Part shown: one piece after another, positions 12,401 to 19,020 of the stretch
Layout: every line of letters starts with the position of its first letter
Position numbering within the stretch: position 1 is the first letter of the stretch
Assembly (NCBI RefSeq): GCF_026222555.1
Contig: NZ_CP098511.1
Coordinates: 2,275,501-2,339,500 of the forward strand
Direction: 5' to 3'
Origin: Aquimarina sp. ERC-38
Lineage (GTDB): Bacteria; Bacteroidota; Bacteroidia; Flavobacteriales; Flavobacteriaceae
Length of the DNA stretch: 64,000 nt
Notes under the pieces: generated by a model
The model's database searches: none
The model's input: the letters and a program-made list of their open reading frames with translations, nothing else
Told to the model about the DNA's origin: nothing
Translations under genes and position numbers: made by a program

Positions 12401-15400
12401 TAATGTTCATCATGCAAAATAATGAACAAGTTTCTGGACTTAAGCTTGGAGAAATAAAAATCACTCCTTTCCCAATAGAAAATACCAGTGCTACGTTTGA
12501 TCTTACCTGTAGTATATCAGAGCATCAGGAAGGATTATTAGTAATGTTTGAATACGCTACTACGCTGTTTACTCCAAAAACCATAAGTAGGATTTCTAAA
12601 CACTTTATGATACTTATTGATGAGGTTTTAAATAATAGTAAATGCAGATTAGATGAACTAATGATGATCACCTCTTCTGAAAGAGATGAGATAGTAAATA
12701 CATTTAATCATAGAAAAAAAGAATATCCTAAAGAGACAGTAGTAACCTTATTTAAAAGACAAGTAGCGTTAACACCTAATAATATTGCAGTAAATTTTGG
12801 AGAACAACAACTCACCTATAAAGAACTGGATATTCGATCAGATCAATTTGCTAATATGTTATGGCAAAATAATGTAGAAGAAAAAGAGTTAATTCCAATT
12901 TGTGTAGAACGTTCTTTGGATATGGTTACAGCTGTATTGGGAGTGCTAAAAATTGGAGCAGTATATGTGCCTATAGATCCATCGTATCCAAAAGAAAGAA
13001 TACAGTTTATTCTAGAAGATATAGATGCAAAAAGGATAATATCTCAAGCTACTATTATAGATAATTTTGATGAAAAAAACATTGTTCAACATTGTATAGA
13101 TGATGCTGATGTACAAGAAAAATTGAGTTGTAAAAAGCCCATCTCAAAAGAAGTGTATATTGCAACAGACCAATTAGCTTACATTATATATACTTCGGGA
13201 ACTACAGGAAAGCCAAAAGGGGTAATGATCGAACATTTGGGAGTAACTAATTTGATTTGTAATCAGATAGCATTAATGTCAATATGTGCAGAGGATAAAA
13301 TCTTACAATTCTCATCATTTGCATTTGATGCCTTTGTGTCTGAATTATTTACAGCAATTAATTCTGGAGGTTCTTTGATCATGGTATGTAAAGACGATAT
13401 CTATTCTAAAAAGAAGCTTACAAAGATATTATTAGAGAAGAAGGTTACAATTGCCACGCTTCCTCCTAGCTATCAGGCTGAGTTATTAGAGGACTTAGGA
13501 AGCCTGAAGGTTGTATTATCGGCAGGAGAAGCACTAAACAAAGAGGTGGCAAAAAAATTGAAAGAGAAAGGAGTACTTGTAGTTAATGGTTATGGCCCTA
13601 CAGAGAATACCATTGGTATAGCAATGTCAATAAATCCAATTACTATAGATAATAAAGTAACCATTGGTAAACCTCTTTATAATGTAGAAGTTTATATATT
13701 AAATGAGTCAGATCAATTATGTCCGGTAGGAGTGATAGGAGAACTATGTGTTTCTGGAGTGCAAGTAGCTAGAGGATATCTGAATCGTGAAAAATTAACA
13801 AAAGAAAAGTTTATAGCAAATCCATTTGATTTAGGAGATAGATCTAGATTATATAAAACAGGGGATTTGGCAAGATGGATGCCAGATGGGAGGATAGAAT
13901 TTATTGGAAGAAAAGATACACAGGTTAAGATTAGAGGATATCGCGTAGAGCTAGGTGAAATAGAGTATCAGTTAGAGCAGTTTACTGCAATTAGACAAGC
14001 GGTTGTGTTAATGAAAAAAAGCAAAAATAATACAGCATTGCTTGTTGCCTATATCATTAGTGATGCTACCATTAATTGTATGAAAGTTAAAAATACCTTA
14101 AAGCAAAAATTACCAGATTATATGGTACCTCAATTGTTTGTAGAGATTTCATCATTTCCTCTCACAATTAATGGTAAAGTAGATCGTAAAGCATTGCCAG
14201 AGCCTACTACAGATGGATTAATCGAAAAGAAATATGTATCGCCACATAATGAGATTGAAGCACGAATAGCTGAGATATGGTCACAAGTATTAGATATCGA
14301 AAAAATCGGGATTCAGGATAACTTTTTTGAAATGGGAGGAAGTTCCATATTAGCAATAAAGCTGGTTGCCAAACTTCAGGAATATTTTGAGGTAGAAATT
14401 AATGACATATTTCAATATCAGACTATTCAAGAATTGGTAAAAAATATAAGCTATGAAAAGAATTATCTAAAGAATAAACTAGCGTCTTACATAACTAAAC
14501 TAAAAGTTATGGAATTGGCAGAACAAGTAGCTTCAAAAGCAATAAAGAAACAAAGAAAGGAAAATGAAGCTAAGATAAAAAAACAGAAAAAAGAATATTT
14601 GAACACAATAAAGGGTCTTCGGAAACTTAATTTTAAAGAAAAAATAGCATATAAAAACATCTTTTTGTTAGGAGCAACAGGATATTTAGGAATTCACATA
14701 TTGCACGAACTTTTATATCGAAAAGAAGCAAAAATTACGGTACTAATACGAGCAGAAAATAAGAAAGCGGCTTTTGAAAAACTACAGACTAAATTTCAGT
14801 TCTATTTTACTAATAATTTGGCGAAATTCGAAGATAGGTTACAAATATATAATGGTGATATAACATTGCCAGCCTTTGGGTTAGAAGTATTTGAATATAA
14901 TGATTTAGCCAAGAATTCAGATTGTATTATCAATTGTGCGGCCAACGTAAAACACTACGGAGAAGCAGAAGAATTTATGAAAGTGAATACCTATCCAATA
15001 AAAACAATTATTGATTTTTCAATAGTTAAAAAACAAAAACCAATTCATCATATTTCTACCCTTAGTATTGCTGGATATGTAGATGGAGATGTAGAAGATA
15101 AAGATATAACCGTAGTATTTACAGAACAAGAAACGAACACCAATCAACATCATATTAATAATTATACTAAAAGTAAATTTGAAGCAGATTATTTGTTGGA
15201 TACTGCCAGAGTAAATGGTGCTATTGTAAACATTTATAGAGTAGGAAACCTGAGTTATCATAGCAAAACCGGTAAATTTCAGGAAAACATTGAAAATAAT
15301 GCTTTTTATAATCAGGTTCGGGCTAGTTTATTTTTAGAAGCAGTAATTGATAGTGAGGTGAAGTTCGAAATTTCGTGTATTGATAAAGTTGCGGAAGGAA

Positions 15401-15777
15401 TTGTGAAGTTATTCGATAAAAAAGCGTTGCTAAATAGAAATTTTCACCTCAAAAATAAACACTTGTTATCAAATAAGGACTATGTAAAAGCGCTAAATAG
15501 AAGCAATTTTAAGGTGGCAGCTCTAGAAGCTAGACCATTTCTAGAAAATGTATTAGAAAAATACGATAAGAATACAGAATTAATAAACCGATTCTTACTT
15601 CATTTAAACATTTTTGATGCCGAAAAAGAGCAAAGAGCTGTTCATTTGGTATGTAGTGAAGAAACTGAATTTTTATTAAAGAAAGTTGGATTTGAATGGA
15701 ATCAAATAAAAGAAAAAGATGTAAAATTAATGTTAGACTATGGAAGAGCAATTAATTTTTGGATATCACAAAAATAA
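3451..15777 (+). CDS. NRPS, TubC_N-C-A-T-E-C-A-T-C-A-T-R, reductive release
   Basis: A 4108-residue, three-module NRPS. Approximate domains: docking 1-60; C2 75-510; A2 527-1035; T2 1040-1115 (LGGDSI, the form usual before epimerisation); E 1130-1560 (HHLVVDG and EGHGRE motifs); C3 1590-2025 with the PLQEG and HHILFDG signatures usual for DCL domains; A3 2045-2540; T3 2550-2627; C4 2640-3080; A4 3090-3585; T4 3590-3665 (GGSSIL); Lys-rich linker 3667-3735; reductase domain 3735-4108 with GATGYLG and YTKSK. Pocket residues read by eye: A2 D-V-Y-Q-F-A-I-V-Y (no match I know), A3 D-G-Y-F-L-G-V-V-Y (Ile-like), A4 D-A-S-T-L-A-G-I-G (Tyr/Phe-like, weak). The E domain predicts a D residue at module 2. 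The R domain predicts aldehyde or alcohol release. The next gene overlaps its end by 38 nt. Confidence 0.95.
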   Translation: MNEIKVDILNVIYQAKKDGLLLFLEDEELKIKVEQGKTIEENLIREIKENKVEIISFLKKTSDNVRTPITRESDLHEGRIPLSYSQERLWFIDALSGSSHYHVPVVMRINGVLDITILERSFQLLLERHQVLRTVIKEEDGIAYQEVKESAGFKLSYFDNINPGLISERISSVVAIPFDLGDDYMLRASVYGIGTDQYCMVLVMHHIASDGWSIPILFKELQYFYDCLASESVIVLPDLPIQYSDYSIWQRSDSEVSVLSSKLSFWQETLGGVPVLELPTDYIRPSVQSTKGSNYVFSLDSGLSALIRKLSQSEDCSLFMFLLASYTLLLHRYTGQYDISVGTPVANRPYQEIEGLIGFFVNTLVLRNQIDEGLDFLTFLGSVKRSTLLAYDHQEVPFEKLVSHLGLDRDQSRSPLFQTMLVLQNNDRVSDVRFGGASVNIESYDYLAAKEDLTLYVGDSGTEIGFSIEYCTDLFKESTIIRMADHFKNLIESIVASPTSKIGTFELLSTKEKYQLLKEFNNYKAVYPDQTILDIFTEQLQYYGNKEAVIDGEITITYRELNLTSSKLALFLYEKGVREGNMIPVCMNRSSGMIISIMAVLKLGAIYVPVDPYNPIDRIQFILNDIDADIVVSNSHYKDLYKNLDTITVLYLDDLDIDIEVYEDALIERVVTPDQIAYVIYTSGTTGNPKGVQVSHRALHTLLNSMSVNYPLNSMDRLLFKTMFTFDVSIYEIFGWILAGASLVIYPIDHDKNVNELIDITEKYGITQLQMVPSLFSVFIDTILDFDQIVLPNLTYIFLAGEALSPVLIEKYRKSGLSATLVNIYGPTENTVYTSHYVLDLSKNSDRNNIPIGKPLNNVVLYVVDDSIQLVPIGVLGELCIGGAQLAEGYLNRQELTNQKFIQNPFDQEGNSRLYRTGDVVRWLPNGTIEFVGRKDSQVKVRGYRIELGEIEVQLERLLYIKQAVVLVKQDALENKKLVGYIKLEGALDSSRIISELKGFLPEYMIPHIYVEIQEFPLTSSGKMDTKLLPDPDINTLSTKKYVAPQSNLEKELVTIWQGLLKIDQVGVYDNFFALGGDSIIAIQFVNRARKKGYNFRVRDVFTYQNIHELMVCVKNQIDAKADQAPLDGTIKLLPIQSSFFEKNFTHNDHYNQSVLLTVSKNYSRVIIEKALQILLKQHDSLRLRYVKNDNTFIGSYDTQQTVLNAENVAKQNNWKERITEICSSYQLSLSIENGNLAKFVWIQTPYSEKDNRLFITIHHLVVDGVSWRIILDDLSNYIYELQIGNTELPYFKTTSYRQWQQKLTAYANSSLLQLELPYWKSILAHKTSFPQDKEYDGITTFLETKNYVVDFDKEHTHMLLHECNQAVGTEINDLLLAALTISLCDWTKQSTIRIGFEGHGREELFDDIDISHTVGWFTTLFPISLTKSPEGLLSTIIGVKESLRGIPNKGIGYGVLRYLNENSITREELSENVEEVIFNYLGQFESDTHNNIFSFAREPKGNDISLANQNLSKIIVNGSIINDTLQFIWSYDVNRYENDTIRLVAENFRQILCEIIQVCKKTKIIIKTPNDYGLSGSASIKELNNFIQGHEDVRSIEDIYILSPLQEGILFHSLYENSANAYVVQMSLDLIGTFILEHFEKAWKILIKAHSVLRTGFFHDVFELAIQCLYYNVEVPIRILDFTNKDKEQQDKEVATILEKDAKEPFDLKKPPLLRLTLITLENNRTKMIFTNHHILFDGWSLPVILGEMLTIYTALNKGNRPNVIPQDTYKDYIRYLNNKSAYDIANYWEEYLREIEEPSLLPFVKSNTTNRVFGNTTIKLIKDNVFTERLETYAKSNHITVNTILQGVWAYLLFRYTNNPIIVFGTVISGRPSSIENIESKVGLYINTIPLCAKINNNENCISWLQSIQKGYAVSREEYGYYSLAEIQGQKKVAKDLFDSILVFENYPIDTVSKVQSDLAIENIQADEQTNYTLTISCHLSDNKIEVDFKYNSAILCDTIAERIQLHFDKVLQQIIEVPKLCDINYLPESEYHQLLSFNKTFFDYDRGCSLIDSFYDMVVLYSSKTALVFNEESMTYQELYDRSNQLAHCLKSKGANPGDRIGLLSYRGLDMLVSIFGILQTGCVYVPLHAEYPSQRLSYILEDAGVKQLVCTDMDLLSAKGISGLYDIVSFSDLSECPDTPIDVLLCHDSLAYLMYTSGSTGVPKGVKVTHGNIQKLVNDQGAIGVRSSDVVLQWSNYAFDGSVYEIFSCLLSGATLHLINKEEASSAIAVSKLLVERSISVCFLTTALFNALVDYDVSSLSGVRRVLFGGELVSPSHVSRALEVMVPGNLVHVYGPTETVVYATSHQIYAIEGDCVPIGSPLSNTQIYIVNDNFQLCGLGVSGEICIGGEGVSKGYLNKDDVTSSHFVKNPFGSGFLYCTGDLGRWLEDGSIDFIGRRDSQVKIRGYRIELGEVESALQSLPMVDRAIVISDSAPGGGKRLIGYVVGGSDFNKGLLDSQLVNMLPEYMIPSFIIVLDSFPLTPNGKIDRKSLPEPGRDQDRSLDIKQGAYTSIERQLIPIWKEVLKVDGIEPQDNFFDLGGHSILATRLITTIRGTLKIDLGLETVFQYSVLSEMAAYIENRQTSQLPQITEQNQVDAIPLSFSQERLWFIDRLSGSEAYHSPIVLKLEGELNKKIVLKSIKQILYRHEALRTVFIEKEGIGYQQFLDEANYEIHVHQKLEDNDKIIQEEVKKSIAKPFNLAIDFKLRTEIFPITMDQNILVFVFHHIASDGWSIPVFIKELEHIYQANIDNEKISLIELPIQYKDYSIWQRNYLSGKTLEKKMTYWRENLKGGSSLVLPTDYPRPSEQQTEGASHYLAINAEVTTLLKKYFTSKNSTLFIGLLAIFKTLLYRYSGQQDISVGTPVANRSQKEVGNLIGYFANTLVIRSFLDGKLSFEEYLENIRKITIQAYQYQDVPFEKIVNELVTERDKGKNPLFQVMFIMQNNEQVSGLKLGEIKITPFPIENTSATFDLTCSISEHQEGLLVMFEYATTLFTPKTISRISKHFMILIDEVLNNSKCRLDELMMITSSERDEIVNTFNHRKKEYPKETVVTLFKRQVALTPNNIAVNFGEQQLTYKELDIRSDQFANMLWQNNVEEKELIPICVERSLDMVTAVLGVLKIGAVYVPIDPSYPKERIQFILEDIDAKRIISQATIIDNFDEKNIVQHCIDDADVQEKLSCKKPISKEVYIATDQLAYIIYTSGTTGKPKGVMIEHLGVTNLICNQIALMSICAEDKILQFSSFAFDAFVSELFTAINSGGSLIMVCKDDIYSKKKLTKILLEKKVTIATLPPSYQAELLEDLGSLKVVLSAGEALNKEVAKKLKEKGVLVVNGYGPTENTIGIAMSINPITIDNKVTIGKPLYNVEVYILNESDQLCPVGVIGELCVSGVQVARGYLNREKLTKEKFIANPFDLGDRSRLYKTGDLARWMPDGRIEFIGRKDTQVKIRGYRVELGEIEYQLEQFTAIRQAVVLMKKSKNNTALLVAYIISDATINCMKVKNTLKQKLPDYMVPQLFVEISSFPLTINGKVDRKALPEPTTDGLIEKKYVSPHNEIEARIAEIWSQVLDIEKIGIQDNFFEMGGSSILAIKLVAKLQEYFEVEINDIFQYQTIQELVKNISYEKNYLKNKLASYITKLKVMELAEQVASKAIKKQRKENEAKIKKQKKEYLNTIKGLRKLNFKEKIAYKNIFLLGATGYLGIHILHELLYRKEAKITVLIRAENKKAAFEKLQTKFQFYFTNNLAKFEDRLQIYNGDITLPAFGLEVFEYNDLAKNSDCIINCAANVKHYGEAEEFMKVNTYPIKTIIDFSIVKKQKPIHHISTLSIAGYVDGDVEDKDITVVFTEQETNTNQHHINNYTKSKFEADYLLDTARVNGAIVNIYRVGNLSYHSKTGKFQENIENNAFYNQVRASLFLEAVIDSEVKFEISCIDKVAEGIVKLFDKKALLNRNFHLKNKHLLSNKDYVKALNRSNFKVAALEARPFLENVLEKYDKNTELINRFLLHLNIFDAEKEQRAVHLVCSEETEFLLKKVGFEWNQIKEKDVKLMLDYGRAINFWISQK
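3648..5013 (+). repeat. 1366-bp direct repeat, copy 2 (C domain of module 2)
   Basis: Second copy of the block at 250-1615, identical by eye. It encodes the condensation domain that accepts the module 1 residue. Its Arg codons are often CGT and its Glu codons often GAG, whereas the flanking adenylation domains favour AGA and GAA. The block therefore looks foreign to its surroundings. Confidence 0.93.
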
Positions 15778-17878
15778 AACAAGGCATTCTTTGTTAAAAA
15801 AAGCCTCGACACACCAATTAGCACATATTAAAGATCGTATTATACGCAAAGTTCCTACCTTTTTATCTTCTATCAATCCGGTTTTTGAAGAGTCGGTTCA
15901 GGTGGCCTATATGTTTTGTGAGATTATTAATGGCTTTAGAAAAGGAGAAAAGTATAAAACTTTTTTTTCAAATTCATATCTCGAAGCCATACATGGAGCT
16001 GTAAAAATAGCTCGTACTGCCTCTAAAGAAATTTATAAGAAAGAAGAAGGTAAAGTCATTTTTTATGATCCTAAAAAAAGGTATCAATTTTTATTCGATC
16101 CTTTACAAGAAGGAGAGGAGAAAGCTTTGATACCAGGAGTTTGTTTTTGTACAAAAATAGAAATCGTTCAGGGTTTGATACAAAAAAACAGGTCGAATGT
16201 TATTGTTATGTCTGTCGATGAATATATTAGTGAAGAAGATGTTAGAGAGGTTATTAAAAAAGCTACAAAACAAAACATTGTATCGATAATAGATCTTAGC
16301 GGTCTATCTATAAAAAGTACAAAAAAACTCACTGCAAATTTTCTAAATCAGTTCGATTGTGTTGTGTGGGGAGAAGCATATAGTGACTATCAATTTCCTT
16401 TTGGAGCATTCTCTACAAGAGATACGATTTATAAACCATGGGATTCATTAAAAACCTGCCTGACACATTCTTCTACCTATGGAGGAAATGGAATGGTGTT
16501 GAGTTATGTAAAAAAGATTCTTAAAAAAGAATTTACAATTTTTAATGAGAAAAAATATGTAAGAAAATTTAATAAGGTAGAAAATTCAACTAAATCTAAG
16601 TATAGAATGGCAACCTCCTATATTAATGGATATACGAATATATTATTTCGTACTACTACTCCGATGAATTTTAAAAAGGTTTCAGGATCTTATTTTTTTA
16701 AAAATAGAAAAAAGAAAGTACATGAACAAAAATATTTGGATTGTGTTGGAGGGTCGGGATGTAATCTCATAGGTCATAATAGAAAAGAAATAATACATGA
16801 TATTATCGATAAACATGATCATAATATCGATTATTTTAGTTCTCTAAATACTTCTATGACTCAACTTACAGGTCTGGATATTTGTTTTATGGGTAATAGT
16901 GGTGCGGGTGCGGTAGAAATAGCGATGACAATGGCACTATTAGCTAATAAAGGAAAAAAGAAGATAGTTGTATTTAGCGGGAATTATGCTGGTAAAACAT
17001 TAATTGCGCTTAATGGTACATCTGATGATCACAGTAATTTTGAACCGCTTTATGCAGAGGTAGAAACAATAAACCCTTATGCAGGTTCGGCAAGATATGA
17101 TCTTGAGAAAATCCTGAAAACAGAAGCAGTAGCATTGGTATGGTTTGAATACATTCAGGGAGGGGTATTGTTAAAACTCCCTCCGGATTTAATTTCTTTA
17201 TTAAATAAACATAAAAATAAATATGAGTATTTAATTGGAGTAGACGAAATTCTACACGGGGTATATAGAACTGGAGATTTTTTGAGTATACAGGGTACAG
17301 GATTACAACCGGATATCATAACTTTTTCTAAAGCATTGAGTAATATGATATTTCCCATATCAGTAACTATGATGTCAGAAAAAATCTACCAAAAAGCCTC
17401 TATGGAAAACGATAAAGTAGTCCAGTTTTATAAAGAAATTTTTAAAAATCAGCTAGCAGCTCATTTTGCATTAGATGTAATTAGGACCTTAGAAAAAAAT
17501 AATATATCTCAGAATGTAAAAAAACAATCGTTGTTTATTAAACAACAGATAGAAAGTATTTTTAGAAATTCGGAATTATATAGAAATGTAGAAATGTCTG
17601 GATTGCATATTCGATTTAATCTTACTATGAAAAAGTACCCCTTTAAACTATTTGCTTTTTCCAAAATCAGTAATATTATTACTCATATTTTTTATGAAAA
17701 AGGTAAAATAATCACATACTACGGTAGGATGTTACCACCATTAAATATATCTGATGCAGAAGTAAAAGTATTAATTGATGGACTTACTAAAGTTGTTAAT
17801 ACACCAAAGTGGTATTATATCTGGATTGGCATAAAACAATACATACTTATAAAGTACTGTACACTTACTAAAAGATAG
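15740..17878 (+). CDS. fused two-half class III PLP aminotransferase
   Basis: 712 residues, against about 400-450 for a usual class III aminotransferase. The second half (about 330-712) has the recognisable core: GNSGAGAVEIA near the cofactor-binding helix, an Asp-Glu pair in GVDEILHG followed by YRTGD, and the Schiff-base Lys in FSKALSN. The first half (about 60-280) resembles the same fold: SNSYLEAIHGA, a lone Asp in IIDLSG, then WGEAYSD where the Lys motif should be (Glu replaces Lys), then THSSTYGGN, the phosphate-binding loop. In the second half the matching loop is degenerate (FYKEIFKNQ). The halves thus look complementary. The gene starts inside the end of the NRPS gene, implying translational coupling. 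Likely role: amination of the aldehyde released by the R domain, comparable to MxcL (inferred). The ATG at 15740 is the only early start; no clear ribosome-binding site is seen. Confidence 0.85.
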   Translation: MEEQLIFGYHKNKTRHSLLKKASTHQLAHIKDRIIRKVPTFLSSINPVFEESVQVAYMFCEIINGFRKGEKYKTFFSNSYLEAIHGAVKIARTASKEIYKKEEGKVIFYDPKKRYQFLFDPLQEGEEKALIPGVCFCTKIEIVQGLIQKNRSNVIVMSVDEYISEEDVREVIKKATKQNIVSIIDLSGLSIKSTKKLTANFLNQFDCVVWGEAYSDYQFPFGAFSTRDTIYKPWDSLKTCLTHSSTYGGNGMVLSYVKKILKKEFTIFNEKKYVRKFNKVENSTKSKYRMATSYINGYTNILFRTTTPMNFKKVSGSYFFKNRKKKVHEQKYLDCVGGSGCNLIGHNRKEIIHDIIDKHDHNIDYFSSLNTSMTQLTGLDICFMGNSGAGAVEIAMTMALLANKGKKKIVVFSGNYAGKTLIALNGTSDDHSNFEPLYAEVETINPYAGSARYDLEKILKTEAVALVWFEYIQGGVLLKLPPDLISLLNKHKNKYEYLIGVDEILHGVYRTGDFLSIQGTGLQPDIITFSKALSNMIFPISVTMMSEKIYQKASMENDKVVQFYKEIFKNQLAAHFALDVIRTLEKNNISQNVKKQSLFIKQQIESIFRNSELYRNVEMSGLHIRFNLTMKKYPFKLFAFSKISNIITHIFYEKGKIITYYGRMLPPLNISDAEVKVLIDGLTKVVNTPKWYYIWIGIKQYILIKYCTLTKR

Positions 17879-17915
17879 ACAATGGTTTGAAAACCGAAAG
17901 AATTCTAATAAATAA

Positions 17916-18046
17916 GGGTGTACGACAAATTTCCGGTTTTGTAGATAATTTGATTTTTTTGAGAAACAAAAACTCAATAAAATCAAGCGATTTTGGAAAT
18001 TGAAAAATCATAAAAATCTCTATTTACGGAAATTTGTCGTACACCC
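17916..18046. mobile_element. MITE-like 131-bp element with 20-bp TIRs and 8-bp TSD
   Basis: Perfect 20-bp terminal inverted repeats lie at 17916-17935 and 18027-18046, starting with GGGTGTACGAC. They are flanked directly by the 8-bp direct repeat ATAAATAA at 17908-17915 and 18047-18054. No coding capacity inside. The GGG start and AT-rich 8-bp duplication resemble IS1595-type ends. The element lies just after the aminotransferase stop, so its transcript could also fold into a long stem. Confidence 0.82.
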
Positions 18047-18087
18047 ATAAATAATATTTTTTGAATTTATAAAACTATAGTATACAT

Positions 18088-18840
18088 ATGAAACGAAATG
18101 TTAGTTACCTACTTATCTGTTTAATTACATTAGTACAGGGATTTTCTCAAGAGCTTTCTCCAAAAGATATTATTAAAAAAGCAAATGATATAGTATTTGG
18201 TGAATATAGTCAAGCAGAGATAAAAATGACTATTATACGCTCTAATTGGAAAAGGGAAATAATCATTAAAAGCTGGTCTAGTGGGCAAAAATATTCTATG
18301 ATATTAATAACATCTCCTGCCAGAGATAAAGGAACTACATTTCTTAAAATCGATAAAGAAATGTGGGATTGGAGACCTAGTATCGAGCGCGTTATTAAAA
18401 TGCCACCATCAATGATGTCTCAGAGTTGGATGGGGTCTGATTTTACAAATGATGACCTCGCCAATGCTTCTTCCAAAATTGAAGATTATACTCATAAGAT
18501 TTTAGGTGAAGAAACTATAGAAGAAAGAAGAGTATGGGTGCTAGAACTAATCCCCAAGGAGGGAACAGCTATTGTATGGGGAAAAATAAAGATATGGATT
18601 GATAAAGAGCAATATATACAAATGAAAACAGAATTTTATGACGAAGATGATTACTTAATACAAACTACTACCGGAAAGCAAATAAGAAAAATAGGAGATA
18701 AAATGTTACCCTCCATAATAGAAGTAATTCCAGCAGAAGAAGAAGGGCATAAAACCAAAATAGAATATTTGTCGTTATTTTTTGATAAACCAATACTTGA
18801 TACTTTTTTTTCAATTCAAAATATGAAAAGGCTTAGGTAA
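18088..18840 (+). CDS. LolA-like outer membrane lipoprotein-sorting protein
   Basis: 250 residues. The N terminus is a signal peptide (Lys/Arg, then a hydrophobic stretch ending near FSQ, about residue 20), so the mature protein is periplasmic. The rest resembles the LolA-like 'outer membrane lipoprotein-sorting protein' family that accompanies RND or FtsX-type transporters: an open beta-barrel sheet, Trp-rich segments around residues 91-113 (MWDWRP, QSWMGSDF) and a repeated beta pattern near the end. It probably carries a lipid or hydrophobic cargo between the inner-membrane ABC permeases encoded downstream and the outer membrane. It is the first gene after the MITE-like element and is separated from the monooxygenase gene by 180 nt. 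The family call is by pattern; the cargo is unknown. Confidence 0.8.
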   Translation: MKRNVSYLLICLITLVQGFSQELSPKDIIKKANDIVFGEYSQAEIKMTIIRSNWKREIIIKSWSSGQKYSMILITSPARDKGTTFLKIDKEMWDWRPSIERVIKMPPSMMSQSWMGSDFTNDDLANASSKIEDYTHKILGEETIEERRVWVLELIPKEGTAIVWGKIKIWIDKEQYIQMKTEFYDEDDYLIQTTTGKQIRKIGDKMLPSIIEVIPAEEEGHKTKIEYLSLFFDKPILDTFFSIQNMKRLR

Positions 18841-19020
18841 TTTAATACCATTAATAGTTTTTTGCACTAATACCGGAGTAACTACCATATAACTGTATAA
18901 ATAGTCTTTACTAGTTGTTATGGAGTGAACAACCTAGATACAAAAACATAGCAATTCGTAATATTAATCAATAGTGTTTTTTACACTTTGATGGGATATT
19001 AATTACCTAAAAATCAACAA

